A DNA stretch of 64,000 nt, taken from positions 62,001 to 126,000 of the forward strand of contig NZ_JAAOTJ010000007.1 of the NCBI RefSeq assembly GCF_011297335.1, written 5' to 3'. Position 1 is the first letter of the stretch. Each line of letters starts with the position of its first letter. The translations under genes were made by a program, and so were the position numbers. The notes beneath the pieces were generated by a model, which was not told the DNA's origin, searched no databases, and was given only the letters and a program-made list of their open reading frames with translations. Origin of the DNA: Catellatospora methionotrophica (GTDB lineage Bacteria > Actinomycetota > Actinomycetes > Mycobacteriales > Micromonosporaceae). Shown one piece after another: positions 26,727-36,202 of the stretch.

Positions 26727-26756
26727 CCGCCGACGTCGCTCTCACGACGTCGGCGG
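26727..26756 (-). terminator. Hairpin after GH6 cellulase gene
   Basis: A perfect 12-bp stem (26727-26738 with 26745-26756) with a 6-base loop. On the minus strand it is followed by a short CTTTT. It lies 176 bases after the cellulase stop. The rest of 26556-26931 contains the MEDS promoter and no gene. Confidence 0.65.
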
Positions 26757-26931
26757 CCGTGCCGCTGCCGGCGGGGCCCAAGTTTCCGCCCCAGCGGCAC
26801 TTCCTACAGACCCGCCGCGACCGGTGCGCCCGGGGCGGCGGGGTTCTCGCAGGCCGGGTCGGACCCGGTCGGCGCGAGGACGGCCCCGATCCTGAGCACC
26901 CACGCGGATGCGGGACCGTCCCCGGTAGCGG

Positions 26932-29304
26932 TCAGCTCAACGGCGGGTACGCGTTCGCCATCAGCTGCTGGAACTGAGCGGAGAACCAGTGGCCCGACAC
27001 GGGTGCGTTCGGCAGCGCGCCGGACATGTTGTTGCCGTTACGGGCGTTGCCCGGGTAGGTCGGGTCGCACATCCGGTCGAAGCCCTTGCCCTCCTCGTTC
27101 GGGATCAGGCTGCTGGAACCGTCGGACTCGCCCGGCGGCTTGATCCAGACGTACGCGTCGATGCCCGTCGCGGGCGCGGCCCGCGGGCGCTCGCCGAGTC
27201 CGGCTCCGGCCTGGTTGCACCAGTTGCCCTTGTGGATGCGGCGGTCGATGCGCGACTGGTTGACGAACGTGTTCGGGTCCGTCGACGTGCTCGCCGCCGT
27301 GGGCCGGGTGGCCTGCGTCGGCTGGCAGGGCGTCCGCACGCAGCTGCCCCAGCCGTTGCGGGACGTGTCGATCAGCATGCCGATGCTCGACGAGAAGCCC
27401 GCCTGCACCAGCCGCGAACGGAACGCCTGCGCGAAAGTCAGCTCGTCGTTGTACCGGTTCCAGTCGATCCAGCTCGTCTGGCGCAGCTGCTCGGTGATCG
27501 TGCCGACGTACGGCTCGGTCAGCGCCGACGTGTTGGCGGTGTTGGCGATGAAGCCGTGCACGTTGGCGGCGGTGCTGCCGGACGCGGTCGCGGCCGAGAA
27601 CATCATGTTCGCGCTCGACCCGAAGTTGTCGTCCCAGCCGAGCCAGCCGTGGTGGCCCGCGTCGATGTAGTTGTAGACGTTCGGGACCGCGCCGAGCTTG
27701 TTCAGCGCGTACCCGACGCCGTCGACGTAACCGCGGTTGGCGAGCATGGTGTCGCACATCGCGGTCGCGGTCGGGCGGCCGCTGACGTTGGTCACCAGGT
27801 TCGGCAGCGAGTCGATCTCGATGATCGCCACGATGCGCAGGTTCGCGTACGCCGGGCGGGCCAGGATCGCCGCCATCGGGTCGATGTACTCCGACTTGTA
27901 GCGGGGCAGCTCGGTCGGGCCCAGCTCGCCGTTGGACGCCAGCGCGGCACAGTCACGGCCGGGCAGGTTGTAGACGACGATCTGGATCACCATCGGCGCG
28001 GAGCCGTTGGCCGCGTCCTGGATGACCGCCTGGTCGAGGTGGTCGGCCAGGCCCATGGTGCCCGTGGTCGGGCTGCCGTTGCCGGTCAGTGCGCTGATCC
28101 GGTCGAACCACACACCGGTCGGCTGGTTGGCGATCCGGCTGCCGCCGGGCTCGGCCAGCGCGTTCGCCCGCCACTGCGGGTTCACGTAGACGCCCGCGCC
28201 CGAGTACGGGTTGTCGGCTCGCGGGCCGACCGGGCCGCCGTCGTTGTCGGCCTCGGTCGCGGTGACCGTGACCGAGGTCAGGCCGCTGGAAGCGACCGTG
28301 ATCGGGCGGGTGCCCGCGGTGGTGTCGGAGTCCTCGGCGGCAGCCAGGGTCACCGTCTGCGCGGTGCTCCAGTTGCTCGTCGTGAACGTCAGGCTCGCGC
28401 CCGACGACACCGTGATGCTGGTGTCACCGGAACCAGCGGTGTTGGTGACCGTCACGTTGCCGCTCGGCTGCGCGGCCAGGCGCACCGCGTACGACGCGGT
28501 CCCGCCCTCCGGCACGCTGACCGCCGTCGACGAGACGACCAGCGACTGGGTCGTGGTGCTGTCGTTGTCGGCCTCGGTCGCGTTCACCGTCACCGAGCTG
28601 AGCCCGGACGCCGCCACCGTGAACGGCCGGGTGCCGTTGGCGGTGTCGGAGTCCTCGGCCGCGGCCAGGGTCACGTTCTGGTTGGTGTTCCAGTTGCTCG
28701 TCGTGAACGTCAGGCTGGAGCCCGAGGACACGGTGAGGTTGGTGTCACCGGAACCGGCCGTCGTGGCGACCGTGACGTTGCCGCTGGGCTGGGCCGACAG
28801 GCGTACGGCGTAGGTGGCGGTGCCGCCCTCGGGCACGCTCACCGACGTCGGCGACACGACCAGGCTCACCGTCGGGGTGGTGCCACCGCAGGAGACGCCG
28901 TTGACCGCAAAGTTCGACGGGTTGGTGTTGGTGCCGCTGTAGGAGGCGTTGAAGCCGAGGCCCGTCGACGCGCCCGTGCCCAGGCTGCCGTTGTAGGACA
29001 GGCTGGTGGCGGTGACGTTCTGGCCGGACTGGGCGTAGTTGGCCGACCAGCCCTGGATGCCGCCCTGGTTGCCGGGCCAGGTCCAGGTCAGCGACCAGCT
29101 GGTCAGCGGGTCGCCGGTGTTGGTGAGGTTCAGGTTGGCGCCGAAGCCGCTGCCGTTGTCCCAGGCCTTGGTGTAGGTCACCTGGCAGGACACGGCGGCG
29201 TGCGCGGGCGTGGCCACGGCGACCAGCCCCGTGGCGGCCAGCGCGCTCGCGCCGAGCAGCGCCGTCAATCGGCGTCGCAGGGTGGATCTGATCGGAATTC
29301 TCAC
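26932..29304 (-). CDS. Secreted GH6 cellulase with CBM2 and two Calx-beta-like repeats
   Basis: This 790-residue exported enzyme hydrolyses cellulose. The signal peptide is residues 1-36, ending TPAHA. A family 2 cellulose-binding module follows at about 37-140, closed by two Cys, with Trp residues in WSLTWTWPG and IQGWSANY. Two repeats of about 105 residues (VSVPEGGTATYAVRLSAQPS) link it to a GH6 catalytic domain at 365-790. GH6 features are IVAIIEIDSLPNLVTN, YIDAGHHGWLGW and WIKPPGESDGSS. The long C-terminal domain suggests a cellobiohydrolase. The GTG at 29304 has AAGGAG seven bases upstream. Confidence 0.92.
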   Translation of the reverse strand: MRIPIRSTLRRRLTALLGASALAATGLVAVATPAHAAVSCQVTYTKAWDNGSGFGANLNLTNTGDPLTSWSLTWTWPGNQGGIQGWSANYAQSGQNVTATSLSYNGSLGTGASTGLGFNASYSGTNTNPSNFAVNGVSCGGTTPTVSLVVSPTSVSVPEGGTATYAVRLSAQPSGNVTVATTAGSGDTNLTVSSGSSLTFTTSNWNTNQNVTLAAAEDSDTANGTRPFTVAASGLSSVTVNATEADNDSTTTQSLVVSSTAVSVPEGGTASYAVRLAAQPSGNVTVTNTAGSGDTSITVSSGASLTFTTSNWSTAQTVTLAAAEDSDTTAGTRPITVASSGLTSVTVTATEADNDGGPVGPRADNPYSGAGVYVNPQWRANALAEPGGSRIANQPTGVWFDRISALTGNGSPTTGTMGLADHLDQAVIQDAANGSAPMVIQIVVYNLPGRDCAALASNGELGPTELPRYKSEYIDPMAAILARPAYANLRIVAIIEIDSLPNLVTNVSGRPTATAMCDTMLANRGYVDGVGYALNKLGAVPNVYNYIDAGHHGWLGWDDNFGSSANMMFSAATASGSTAANVHGFIANTANTSALTEPYVGTITEQLRQTSWIDWNRYNDELTFAQAFRSRLVQAGFSSSIGMLIDTSRNGWGSCVRTPCQPTQATRPTAASTSTDPNTFVNQSRIDRRIHKGNWCNQAGAGLGERPRAAPATGIDAYVWIKPPGESDGSSSLIPNEEGKGFDRMCDPTYPGNARNGNNMSGALPNAPVSGHWFSAQFQQLMANAYPPLS
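28236..28872 (-). repeat. Two tandem Calx-beta-like coding repeats
   Basis: Two copies of about 318 bases lie head to tail inside the cellulase gene. They encode near-identical modules sharing SVPEGGTA, QPSGNVTV, SLTFTTSNW, TLAAAEDSDT and TEADND. The high identity in DNA suggests recent duplication or ongoing gene conversion. Confidence 0.8.
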
Positions 29305-29648
29305 TGGGTACTCCTTGAGCCGGGCCGGACCGGTCCGTCTTGCCTGGGGAACCGGTACGGGCCTGCGCAGGGATCAGCGGCCACCGGGCGGGCGGCGCGG
29401 ATCGCGCGCAGGAAGGAAGGGACAGCCCGGACAGGCTGTGACGGCGGTGCGGCGGCACCTCCCGGCGAGCCGGGGCCCTCGGTGCCGTGTCGCGCGCGTG
29501 GCTCCCTGTGCGCGTGAGGGAAGTTTCACACCGTCGTGACAGGACCGCAATGCATGTCGGGGGAAGTGGCACAAAGTCGGGGCGTACAACTAAGACGTAT
29601 GATGAACTGGCCTGATCTTCGCGCAGGCGTGCCGGATCAGCGCCGGGG
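29305..29648. other. Upstream region of the cellulase gene
   Basis: About 340 bases without a convincing gene. It should contain the cellulase promoter. The TGGGAGCGCTCCCA operator typical of CebR control was looked for and not found. A 12-base palindrome (CGGACCGGTCCG) at 29326-29337 lies just before the ribosome site and may be an operator or chance. Confidence 0.4.
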
Positions 29649-30266
29649 TCAGGGCAGGTCGGGGATCGGGGCGTGGGCGCGCACCAGCGTGTCGACGGCG
29701 TGGCGTACGCCCTCGTCGGTGGTGACCTCGCGCCGCACCCGCTCCGCGCGGTCCACGGTGAGCCCGTCCGCGACCAGGGTCCGGGTCAGCTCCTCGGGAG
29801 TCCAGAGCAGGTCGGGGTCCTGCGGGCCGCCGGTGCCGCCGGTGAGGTTGGCCCGGTCGTGGCCGATCGCGAACAGCGTGCCGCCGGGCGCGACCGCCCG
29901 CGCGGCCAGCGCCCACACCTGCGCCATCTGATCCGGCGGCAGCTGGAGGTAGGCGATCAGGACCAGGTCGAACCCCTCCGCCGGAGGCTGGTACGCCAGC
30001 ACGTCGCCGACCACCCAGTCCACGTCGAGGCCGTCCTGCCCGGCCCGCTGGCGTCCCTTGTCGACCGCCACCCGCGCGTAGTCGATCGCGGTGACCTGCC
30101 AGCCCCTGCCCGCCAGCCACAGCGCGTTGCGCCCCTCGCCCGACGCGAGGTCCAGCGCCCGGCCCGGCGGCAGACCGTCCAGCTCCGCCGCCGCGAAACG
30201 GTTGGGCTCGGCGCTCCACACCAGCTCGGCGGCGGTGTAGCGGCGGTTCCAGTCCTCGGCGTCCAT
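29649..30266 (-). CDS. Class I SAM-dependent methyltransferase
   Basis: This 205-residue protein has the SAM motif ALDLASGEGRNALWLAGRGW around residue 40, then VTAIDYARVAVDKGRQRA and VGDVLAYQPP. FDLVLIAYLQLPPDQMAQVW and FAIGHDRANLTGGTGGPQDP are typical of the TehB-like group of actinobacterial methyltransferases. The substrate is unknown. The ATG at 30266 (MDAEDWNRRYTAAELVWS) matches the usual family start. Confidence 0.87.
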   Translation of the reverse strand: MDAEDWNRRYTAAELVWSAEPNRFAAAELDGLPPGRALDLASGEGRNALWLAGRGWQVTAIDYARVAVDKGRQRAGQDGLDVDWVVGDVLAYQPPAEGFDLVLIAYLQLPPDQMAQVWALAARAVAPGGTLFAIGHDRANLTGGTGGPQDPDLLWTPEELTRTLVADGLTVDRAERVRREVTTDEGVRHAVDTLVRAHAPIPDLP

Positions 30267-30329
30267 CGCCGCCGACCCTACCGCCCCACCCCGCCCCACC
30301 GGGGCACGATCGCCGGACCCACCCGCCGG

Positions 30330-31364
30330 TCAGTCGGAGGCGGTGGAGCCGCGGCCGTCGAGGAGCGGAGTGGCGGGGTTCCAGGTGGTGCCGTCGCGGG
30401 TGTCGCGGCGGCGGCGGGCCAGGCCGGACAGCGCCTCCAGGACGACACGGTTGGCGAGCATCGCGGTGATCTCGGCGTGGTCGTACGGCGGGGACACCTC
30501 GACGACGTCGATGCCCGCCACGGGCAGCGTGCGGCAGATGCGCGACACCGCGTCGAGCAGTTGCCGGGCGGTGAGGCCGCCGGGTTCGGGCGTGCCGGTG
30601 CCCGGAGCGTGCGCCGGGTCGCACACGTCGATGTCGACGGACAGGAACACCGCCGTGCAGCCGTCCAGCGCGATCGTCAGCGCCTCGTCGAGCACCGCGT
30701 CCAGTCCCCGGGCCCCGATCTCGCCCATGTGGTACGAACGCATGCCCTGGTCCGCCATCCAGTCCAGGGTCGGCGGCTCGGGCCAGTAGCCGCGCAGGCC
30801 GAGCTGCAGGAAGCGGTCGCCGCGCACCGCGCCGGACTCGATCAGCCGTCGCATGGGCTGGCCGTGGCCGTAGAGCGAGCCGAACGTGATGTCGCCGGTG
30901 TCGGCGTGCGCGTCGAAGTGGATCACCGAGACGTTGCCGTAGCCGTACCTCCGGGCCACGCCGGTGACGTCCGGCCAGGTGATGGTGTGGTCGCCGCCCA
31001 GGATCAGCGGGATCACCCCGTGCCCGGCGAGGAAGGCGACGGCGTCCTCGATGCTCTGGCAGCTGCGCTGCACCTCGCCGCTGTAGAGCTCCAGGTCGCC
31101 CGCGTCACGTACGGCGAGGTCCGGCCCGAGCGGGTCGACGCGCAGCGCGAGGTGCGGCCGGGAGCCGTCGTGCGGCAGGTAGTCGGTGCCCCGGATGGCG
31201 CTGGGTCCGAACCGGGTGCCGGTGCGGTGCGAGGTGCCGCCGTCGAACGGCGCGCCCAGGATCACCACGTCGGCGTCGGCGTACGTCTCCGGATCGGCCC
31301 AGTCGCAGCGGGGCACCCCGAGGAACGTGAAGTCGGGGCCGTACTGCGCACCGTGGCGGGTCAC
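30330..31364 (-). CDS. speB: Agmatinase / ureohydrolase
   Basis: This 344-residue Mn-dependent enzyme of the arginase family should cleave agmatine, or a related guanidino compound, to urea and an amine. The metal motifs are LILGGDHTITWP, FDAHADTGD and LSVDIDVCDPAHAPGTGTPEPG. The N-terminal HGAQYGPDFTFLGVPRC is the usual actinobacterial start. The GTG at 31364 is very close to GGAGG, so the ribosome site is compressed; no better start exists. Close relatives also include guanidinobutyrase and guanidinopropionase, so the exact substrate is inferred. Confidence 0.88.
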   Translation of the reverse strand: MTRHGAQYGPDFTFLGVPRCDWADPETYADADVVILGAPFDGGTSHRTGTRFGPSAIRGTDYLPHDGSRPHLALRVDPLGPDLAVRDAGDLELYSGEVQRSCQSIEDAVAFLAGHGVIPLILGGDHTITWPDVTGVARRYGYGNVSVIHFDAHADTGDITFGSLYGHGQPMRRLIESGAVRGDRFLQLGLRGYWPEPPTLDWMADQGMRSYHMGEIGARGLDAVLDEALTIALDGCTAVFLSVDIDVCDPAHAPGTGTPEPGGLTARQLLDAVSRICRTLPVAGIDVVEVSPPYDHAEITAMLANRVVLEALSGLARRRRDTRDGTTWNPATPLLDGRGSTASD

Positions 31365-31497
31365 GCCTCCATTCTCACCGGACGGCCGCGCCTGCGGCCA
31401 ATCCTCCTGAAACGTCCCCGTATTCGCCGATGAGCCGTGATGCTGTGCTTCAGGGTGTGTCACCGGTGGTGTGCCGTCGAGGTGGAGGAGCGGTGCG

Positions 31498-33033
31498 ATG
31501 ACAGCGACGGCAGCGGGCTTCGACCCGGTCCCCTCCTGGACCCGTGTTCCCGACGTCGCCGTGGTCGCGGTCGAGGACCTCGACGCCGGCAACGCGCCGC
31601 TGGGCGTGCCGGTCGCGACCTCGGGCGCGGTGCCGCCGGTGCTGGGCGTCGACCGGGGCGACCTGGCCGAGGCCGAGTTCACCGGGCAGCTCGGGCAGGT
31701 GCTGGCCCTGCCGCAGCCGGGCGCGGGCGCGCTGGTCGCGGTCGGGGTCGGCGACCCGGCGGAGCTCGACGGCGACCGGCTGCGCGACGCGGCCGCCGCG
31801 TACGCCGTCGCGACCGGTGCCGGGGGACGCCTCGTGCTGATGCTGGACGCGCTGCCGGCAGTGCCGCCCGAGATCGCCGGACAGGCCGCGGTCGAGGGGG
31901 CGCTGCTCGCCCGGTACCGCTTCGAAGAGCTGAAGAAGCACGGCACCCCGCCGGTCGTCGCGCTGACCCTGGTCGCCGCGGAGGGTGACGTGCAGGCGAT
32001 GCAGCGCGGGGCGCGGCGCGGGCTCGCGTACGCCAGAGCCGCCGCGCTGGCCCGTGACCTGGCCAACTCCCCGCCGAGCCGGCTCACCGCGGAGCGGCTG
32101 GGCGGGGTGGCCGCGCAGCTCGGCGCGGACAGCGGGCTGTCGGTCGAGGTGTATGACCGGGACGCGCTCATCGAACTGGGCTGCGGCGGCCTGCTCGGGG
32201 TGAACGCGGGCAGCGCCGACGAACCGCGCATGATCAAACTGCGCTACCGTCCCGGCGACGATCCCGACGTGCCCCGGTTGACGCTGGTCGGCAAGGGCAT
32301 CATGTACGACTCCGGCGGCATCAGCCTCAAGCCCGCCGACGCGGTCCACTCGACCATGAAGAACGACATGTCCGGCGCGGGCGCGATCCTCGCCGCGATG
32401 ACCATGCTGCGCGAGCTGGACTGCCCGGTCGCGGTCACCGGCTACCTGATGTGCACCGACAACATGCCCTCGGGCACCGCGCTCAAGCTCGGCGACGTGC
32501 TCACCATCCGGGGCGGCACCACGGTCGAGGTGGTCAACGCCGACGCCGAGGGCCGCCTGGTGATGGCCGACGCGCTGGTGCTGGCCACCGAGGAGCCCGT
32601 GGACGCCATCGTGGACATCGCCACCCTGACCGGGGCGTGCCTGCGCGCGCTCGGCGCGCAGATCGCCGGGGTGTTCGGCAACGACCAGGGTCTGGTCGAC
32701 CAGGTACGCGCCGCCGCCGCGCGGGTCGACGAGCCGGTCTGGCAACTGCCGATGGCGCGCCGCTACCGCGGTGAGATGGACTCCGACGTCGCCGACCTCA
32801 AGAACATGGGCGGTGCGAACGCCGCCGCGATCCACGCCGCGCTGTTCCTGGAGGAGTTCGTCGCGGGCACCCCGTGGGCACACGTCGACATCGCCGGCAC
32901 CGCCCAGAACGACAAGCCGCGCACCTGGTACCCGCAGGGCTGCACCGGTTTCGGCGCGCGCCTGCTGCTGGACCTCGCGCTGGCCTTCCAGCGACCGCAG
33001 CCGGCTCCGCTGGCCGCTAAGGAGCAGGCATGA
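31498..33033 (+). CDS. pepA: Leucyl aminopeptidase (M17)
   Basis: This 511-residue cytosolic metallo-aminopeptidase removes N-terminal residues from peptides. The signature VVNADAEGRLVMADAL is present. Metal and catalytic residues are in LVGKGIMYDSGGISLKP and MKNDMSGAGAIL. The ATG at 31498 follows GGAGGAG. Its stop overlaps the start of abgT by four bases, so the two are coupled. This pairing suggests that imported peptide-like substrates are cleaved on entry. Confidence 0.93.
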   Translation: MTATAAGFDPVPSWTRVPDVAVVAVEDLDAGNAPLGVPVATSGAVPPVLGVDRGDLAEAEFTGQLGQVLALPQPGAGALVAVGVGDPAELDGDRLRDAAAAYAVATGAGGRLVLMLDALPAVPPEIAGQAAVEGALLARYRFEELKKHGTPPVVALTLVAAEGDVQAMQRGARRGLAYARAAALARDLANSPPSRLTAERLGGVAAQLGADSGLSVEVYDRDALIELGCGGLLGVNAGSADEPRMIKLRYRPGDDPDVPRLTLVGKGIMYDSGGISLKPADAVHSTMKNDMSGAGAILAAMTMLRELDCPVAVTGYLMCTDNMPSGTALKLGDVLTIRGGTTVEVVNADAEGRLVMADALVLATEEPVDAIVDIATLTGACLRALGAQIAGVFGNDQGLVDQVRAAAARVDEPVWQLPMARRYRGEMDSDVADLKNMGGANAAAIHAALFLEEFVAGTPWAHVDIAGTAQNDKPRTWYPQGCTGFGARLLLDLALAFQRPQPAPLAAKEQA

Positions 33034-34709
33034 CCGCAGCGACGGTGCCCGCCGGGAAGCGGACGTTCACCCAGCGGATGCTGGACGGGGTCGAGAAGGT
33101 CGGCAACAGGGTGCCGCACCCGGTGATGATCTTCCTGATCCTGATCGGGCTCATCATCGTGCTGTCGGCGATCTTCGCCGCGATCGGTGTGCAGGTCACC
33201 TATGAGTCGGCCGCGCCCTCGCCGGTCGTCGCGGAGGAGACCTATCCGGGCGGCACCCAGCAGCCGTCGCTGGACATCCCGCCGGAGGAGTTCTACCACC
33301 CCGAGGTCAAGACCCACACCGAGACCACCGCGATCAGGAGCCTGCTCACCGCGGACGGCATCCGGTTCATCTTCACCTCTGCGGTCACCAACTTCACCAA
33401 CTTCGGCGTGGTCGGCGTCATCCTGGTCGCCATGATCGGCGTCGGCCTGGCCGAACGCGCCGGGCTCATCGGCGCGCTGATCCGCAAGCTGGTCGCGGTC
33501 GCCCCGCCGTGGTCGCTGACCTTCATCATCGTGCTGGTCGGCATCCTGTCGTCGATCGCCTCCGACGCCGGATACCTGGTGCTCATCCCACTCGGCGCGG
33601 TCGCGTTCATGAGCGTCGGGCGGCATCCGCTGGCCGGGCTCGCCGCCGCATTCGGCGCGGTCGGCGGCACGTTCATGGTGAACGTACTGATCACGCCGAC
33701 CGACGGCATCATCACCGAGATCACCAACGAGGCGGTCGCGCTGGCCGACCCGGCGCGGAAGATCAGCCTCACCGCGAACATGTTCTTCGCCATCGCCTCG
33801 ACCATCTTCCTGGCGTTCCTGATCACCTTCATCACCGAGAAGATCATCGAGCCGCGCCTCGGTAAGTACACCGGTGCGGTCTCGCACGAGGCCACCGACA
33901 TCCCCGACGCCGCACCCGTGGAGGGCGACGCCGCCCCGGCCGCGCAGGCCCGCGGGCTGCGCTTCGCCTTCTGGGGCCTGCTCGCCGTGCTCGCGCTGCT
34001 CCTGGTGCTGTCGGTCCCGCCCCAACCGTGGGGCATCCTGCGCAACCCGGTCACCGGCAGCCTCGTCGAGGACTCGCCGCTGATGGACAGCCTGATCTTC
34101 ATCATCATGCTGGTCTTCCTGGTGTGCGGCCTGTGCTACGGCGCGGGCGCGGGCACGCTCAAGGGCAGCGCGGCGGCGATGGACGCGATCACGAAGACGT
34201 ACGCCGGGCTCGGTGGCCTGATCTTCATGCTGCTGGTGATCGCCCAGTTCATCGCGTACTTCAACTACACCAACATGGCCACCGTCGCCGCCGTGAAGAT
34301 GGCCGACGGGCTGGAACGGGCCAACATCGGGCCGCTGTGGCTGCTCATCGGCTTCATCCTGGTGGTGCTGCTGCTGGACATCATCATCCCGGGCGTGATC
34401 CCGAAGTGGGCCATCTTCGCGCCCATCTTCGTGCCGCTGTTCCTGCGGCTGGGCGTCGCACCGCAGACCGTGCTGGCCGCCTACCGGGTCGCCGACTCGC
34501 CGATGAACGTGGTCACCCCGCTGATGGTGTACCTGCCGTTCATCGTGCTGCTGGCGCAGAAGTACAAGAAGGAGGCCGGCGTCGGCACCGTGATCTCCCT
34601 GATGATCCCGTACATGCTGGTCATCGCGGTGGCCTGGACGGTCTTCTTCGTGATCTGGTACCTGCTCGGCATCCCGCTCGGACCGGGCGCGCCGGTCGAG
34701 CTGGGATAG
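33030..34709 (+). CDS. AbgT-family transporter
   Basis: This 559-residue membrane protein is related to E. coli AbgT, which takes up p-aminobenzoyl-glutamate; other members (MtrF, YdaH) export sulfonamides. About 12 helices are visible. Family signatures are NRVPHPVMIFLILIGLII at the start, VGGTFMVNVLITPTDGI, and the C-terminal DSPMNVVTPLMVYLPFIV. The ATG overlaps the pepA stop (ATGA). Linkage to an aminopeptidase favours import of a dipeptide-like compound, but export is not excluded. Confidence 0.9.
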   Translation: MTAATVPAGKRTFTQRMLDGVEKVGNRVPHPVMIFLILIGLIIVLSAIFAAIGVQVTYESAAPSPVVAEETYPGGTQQPSLDIPPEEFYHPEVKTHTETTAIRSLLTADGIRFIFTSAVTNFTNFGVVGVILVAMIGVGLAERAGLIGALIRKLVAVAPPWSLTFIIVLVGILSSIASDAGYLVLIPLGAVAFMSVGRHPLAGLAAAFGAVGGTFMVNVLITPTDGIITEITNEAVALADPARKISLTANMFFAIASTIFLAFLITFITEKIIEPRLGKYTGAVSHEATDIPDAAPVEGDAAPAAQARGLRFAFWGLLAVLALLLVLSVPPQPWGILRNPVTGSLVEDSPLMDSLIFIIMLVFLVCGLCYGAGAGTLKGSAAAMDAITKTYAGLGGLIFMLLVIAQFIAYFNYTNMATVAAVKMADGLERANIGPLWLLIGFILVVLLLDIIIPGVIPKWAIFAPIFVPLFLRLGVAPQTVLAAYRVADSPMNVVTPLMVYLPFIVLLAQKYKKEAGVGTVISLMIPYMLVIAVAWTVFFVIWYLLGIPLGPGAPVELG

Positions 34710-34799
34710 CCCTCGGCCAGCCAGCGCGGGGTGCCCCGGCGTGCGGCGACGTTCCAGCGCGCCGCGGCCATCCCTCCGGTAGGACGGCGACAGGGCCTG

Positions 34800-36146
34800 C
34801 TACCAGTGCGGATCGCCGGGCTGGCCGGCCAAGTCACCCGGCCGGTGCAGCTCCGCCGGGGGTTCGGCGGCGGCGACCTGCTGCTCACACCAGGCCAAGG
34901 CTCGTTCCCGGGTGCCGAACACGTGGTCCGGGTCGTCGAGCACGGCCGCCCCGGCCTCGCCGACGGCGGCGACGGTCAGCCCGCGGCGGCGCAGCGCGGT
35001 CAACTCCTCGCGCACCATCGCCGCCGAGGCTCCGTCGACGCGGGTGACCCGGTCCAGGTCCAGCACCACGCCCCCGGCCGAGGGCAGCGGGGCGACGGCG
35101 TCGGCCAGCGCGGACAGCAGCCGCTCGGTGGTGGTGAACTCCAGCGGCCCCTGCGCGGTCACCAGCGCCACGGACTCGCCGTGCAGATCGCGGGCGACGG
35201 TCGCCGGGGCCGCGCCGGGATGGTGCATCAGGTGCAGGGCGTACCGTTCGGACAGTTCCCGCAGCGCCAGCACCCCGCGCACCGGGTTGCCGACCGGGTC
35301 CAGCGGCGGGCTGTACGCCGCGATGCCGAACCGGGCCGGGCTGCACGCGATCAGCGCCCCCGACACCCCGCCCTTGGCGGGCAGGCCGACCCGCAGCAGC
35401 CAGTCGCCCGCCGCGTCGTACATGCCGCAGGTGGCCATCACCGCCAGCACCCGCTCAGCGGTCAGCTCCGGGACCACCGGCTCGCCGGTCACCGGGTTCA
35501 CCCCGCCACCGGCCAGCGTCGCCGCCATCACGGCCAGGTCGGCGGCGGTCACCCGCACCGCGCACTGCCGGAAGTAGTCGTCCACAGCCTGCTCGACGTC
35601 ACCGGTCAGCGAACCCGCGCCGCGCATCAGGTACGCCAGCGCCCGGTTGCGGTCGCCGGTGCGCGACTCGGAGGCGTACACGGCCTCGTCGACGTCCAGC
35701 TGCCGGCCCGCGAACGCGGACAGGCAGGCCAGGATGCGCGCGAAGCGCTCGCCGGGGCTGTCGGCCGGGATCAGTGACGTGGTGACGATCGCACCAGCGT
35801 TGATCATCGGGTTGGCCGGGCGGCCGGTGCCAGGCTCCAGGCTGATCGCGTTGAAGCCCTCACCGCTGGGCTCCGCGCCGACGCGGGCGGTGACCGCGTC
35901 CAGCCCGAGTTCGGCCAGCGCGAGGGCGTACACGAAAGGCTTCGAAACCGACTGGATGGTGAGCGGGGCCAGCGCGTCACCCGCGCTGTACCGGTGACCG
36001 TCCATGCTGACCAGGGCCAGCCCGAAGGCGGCCGGATCGGCGAGCGCCAGCTGCGGGATGTAGTCGGCGACCGCCCCGCCGTCCACGACGGCCAGCCGCG
36101 CGTGCAGCTCGGCCAGCGCCCGCGAGACCGCCCCCACCGCCGCCAC
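34800..36146 (-). CDS. glsA: Glutaminase with C-terminal STAS domain
   Basis: This 448-residue enzyme turns glutamine into glutamate and ammonia. The serine-dependent glutaminase domain covers residues 5-305, with the catalytic pair in QSVSKPF, and further motifs in GRPANPMINAGAIV and MATCGMYDAAGDW. Residues 325-420 form a STAS-like domain (GVVLDLDRVTRVDGASAAMV), a fusion seen in many actinobacterial glutaminases and thought to be regulatory. The start is the GTG at 36146. It ends 90 bases from the convergent abgT. Confidence 0.92.
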   Translation of the reverse strand: MAAVGAVSRALAELHARLAVVDGGAVADYIPQLALADPAAFGLALVSMDGHRYSAGDALAPLTIQSVSKPFVYALALAELGLDAVTARVGAEPSGEGFNAISLEPGTGRPANPMINAGAIVTTSLIPADSPGERFARILACLSAFAGRQLDVDEAVYASESRTGDRNRALAYLMRGAGSLTGDVEQAVDDYFRQCAVRVTAADLAVMAATLAGGGVNPVTGEPVVPELTAERVLAVMATCGMYDAAGDWLLRVGLPAKGGVSGALIACSPARFGIAAYSPPLDPVGNPVRGVLALRELSERYALHLMHHPGAAPATVARDLHGESVALVTAQGPLEFTTTERLLSALADAVAPLPSAGGVVLDLDRVTRVDGASAAMVREELTALRRRGLTVAAVGEAGAAVLDDPDHVFGTRERALAWCEQQVAAAEPPAELHRPGDLAGQPGDPHW

Positions 36147-36202
36147 GGCCCACCACCCGTCGTCCTCGACGCCAGCCTAGGTGAGCCACCACCGCCACCG
36201 GT

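Noticed and set aside
28236-28872. Tandem repeats as a CRISPR-like array
   Set aside because: The units are about 318 bases long, keep reading frame and encode protein modules.
26989-29517. An 842-codon plus-strand frame opposite the cellulase
   Set aside because: Its composition (Arg, Gly, His, Asp repeats) reflects the antisense of the cellulase and its tandem repeats. The CBM2-GH6 reading is clear on the other strand.
29305-29648. A CebR operator before the cellulase
   Set aside because: TGGGAGCGCTCCCA or a near variant was looked for and not found.
31450-32883. A 477-codon minus-strand frame opposite pepA
   Set aside because: The M17 signature on the plus strand is certain; the minus frame has no start signal.
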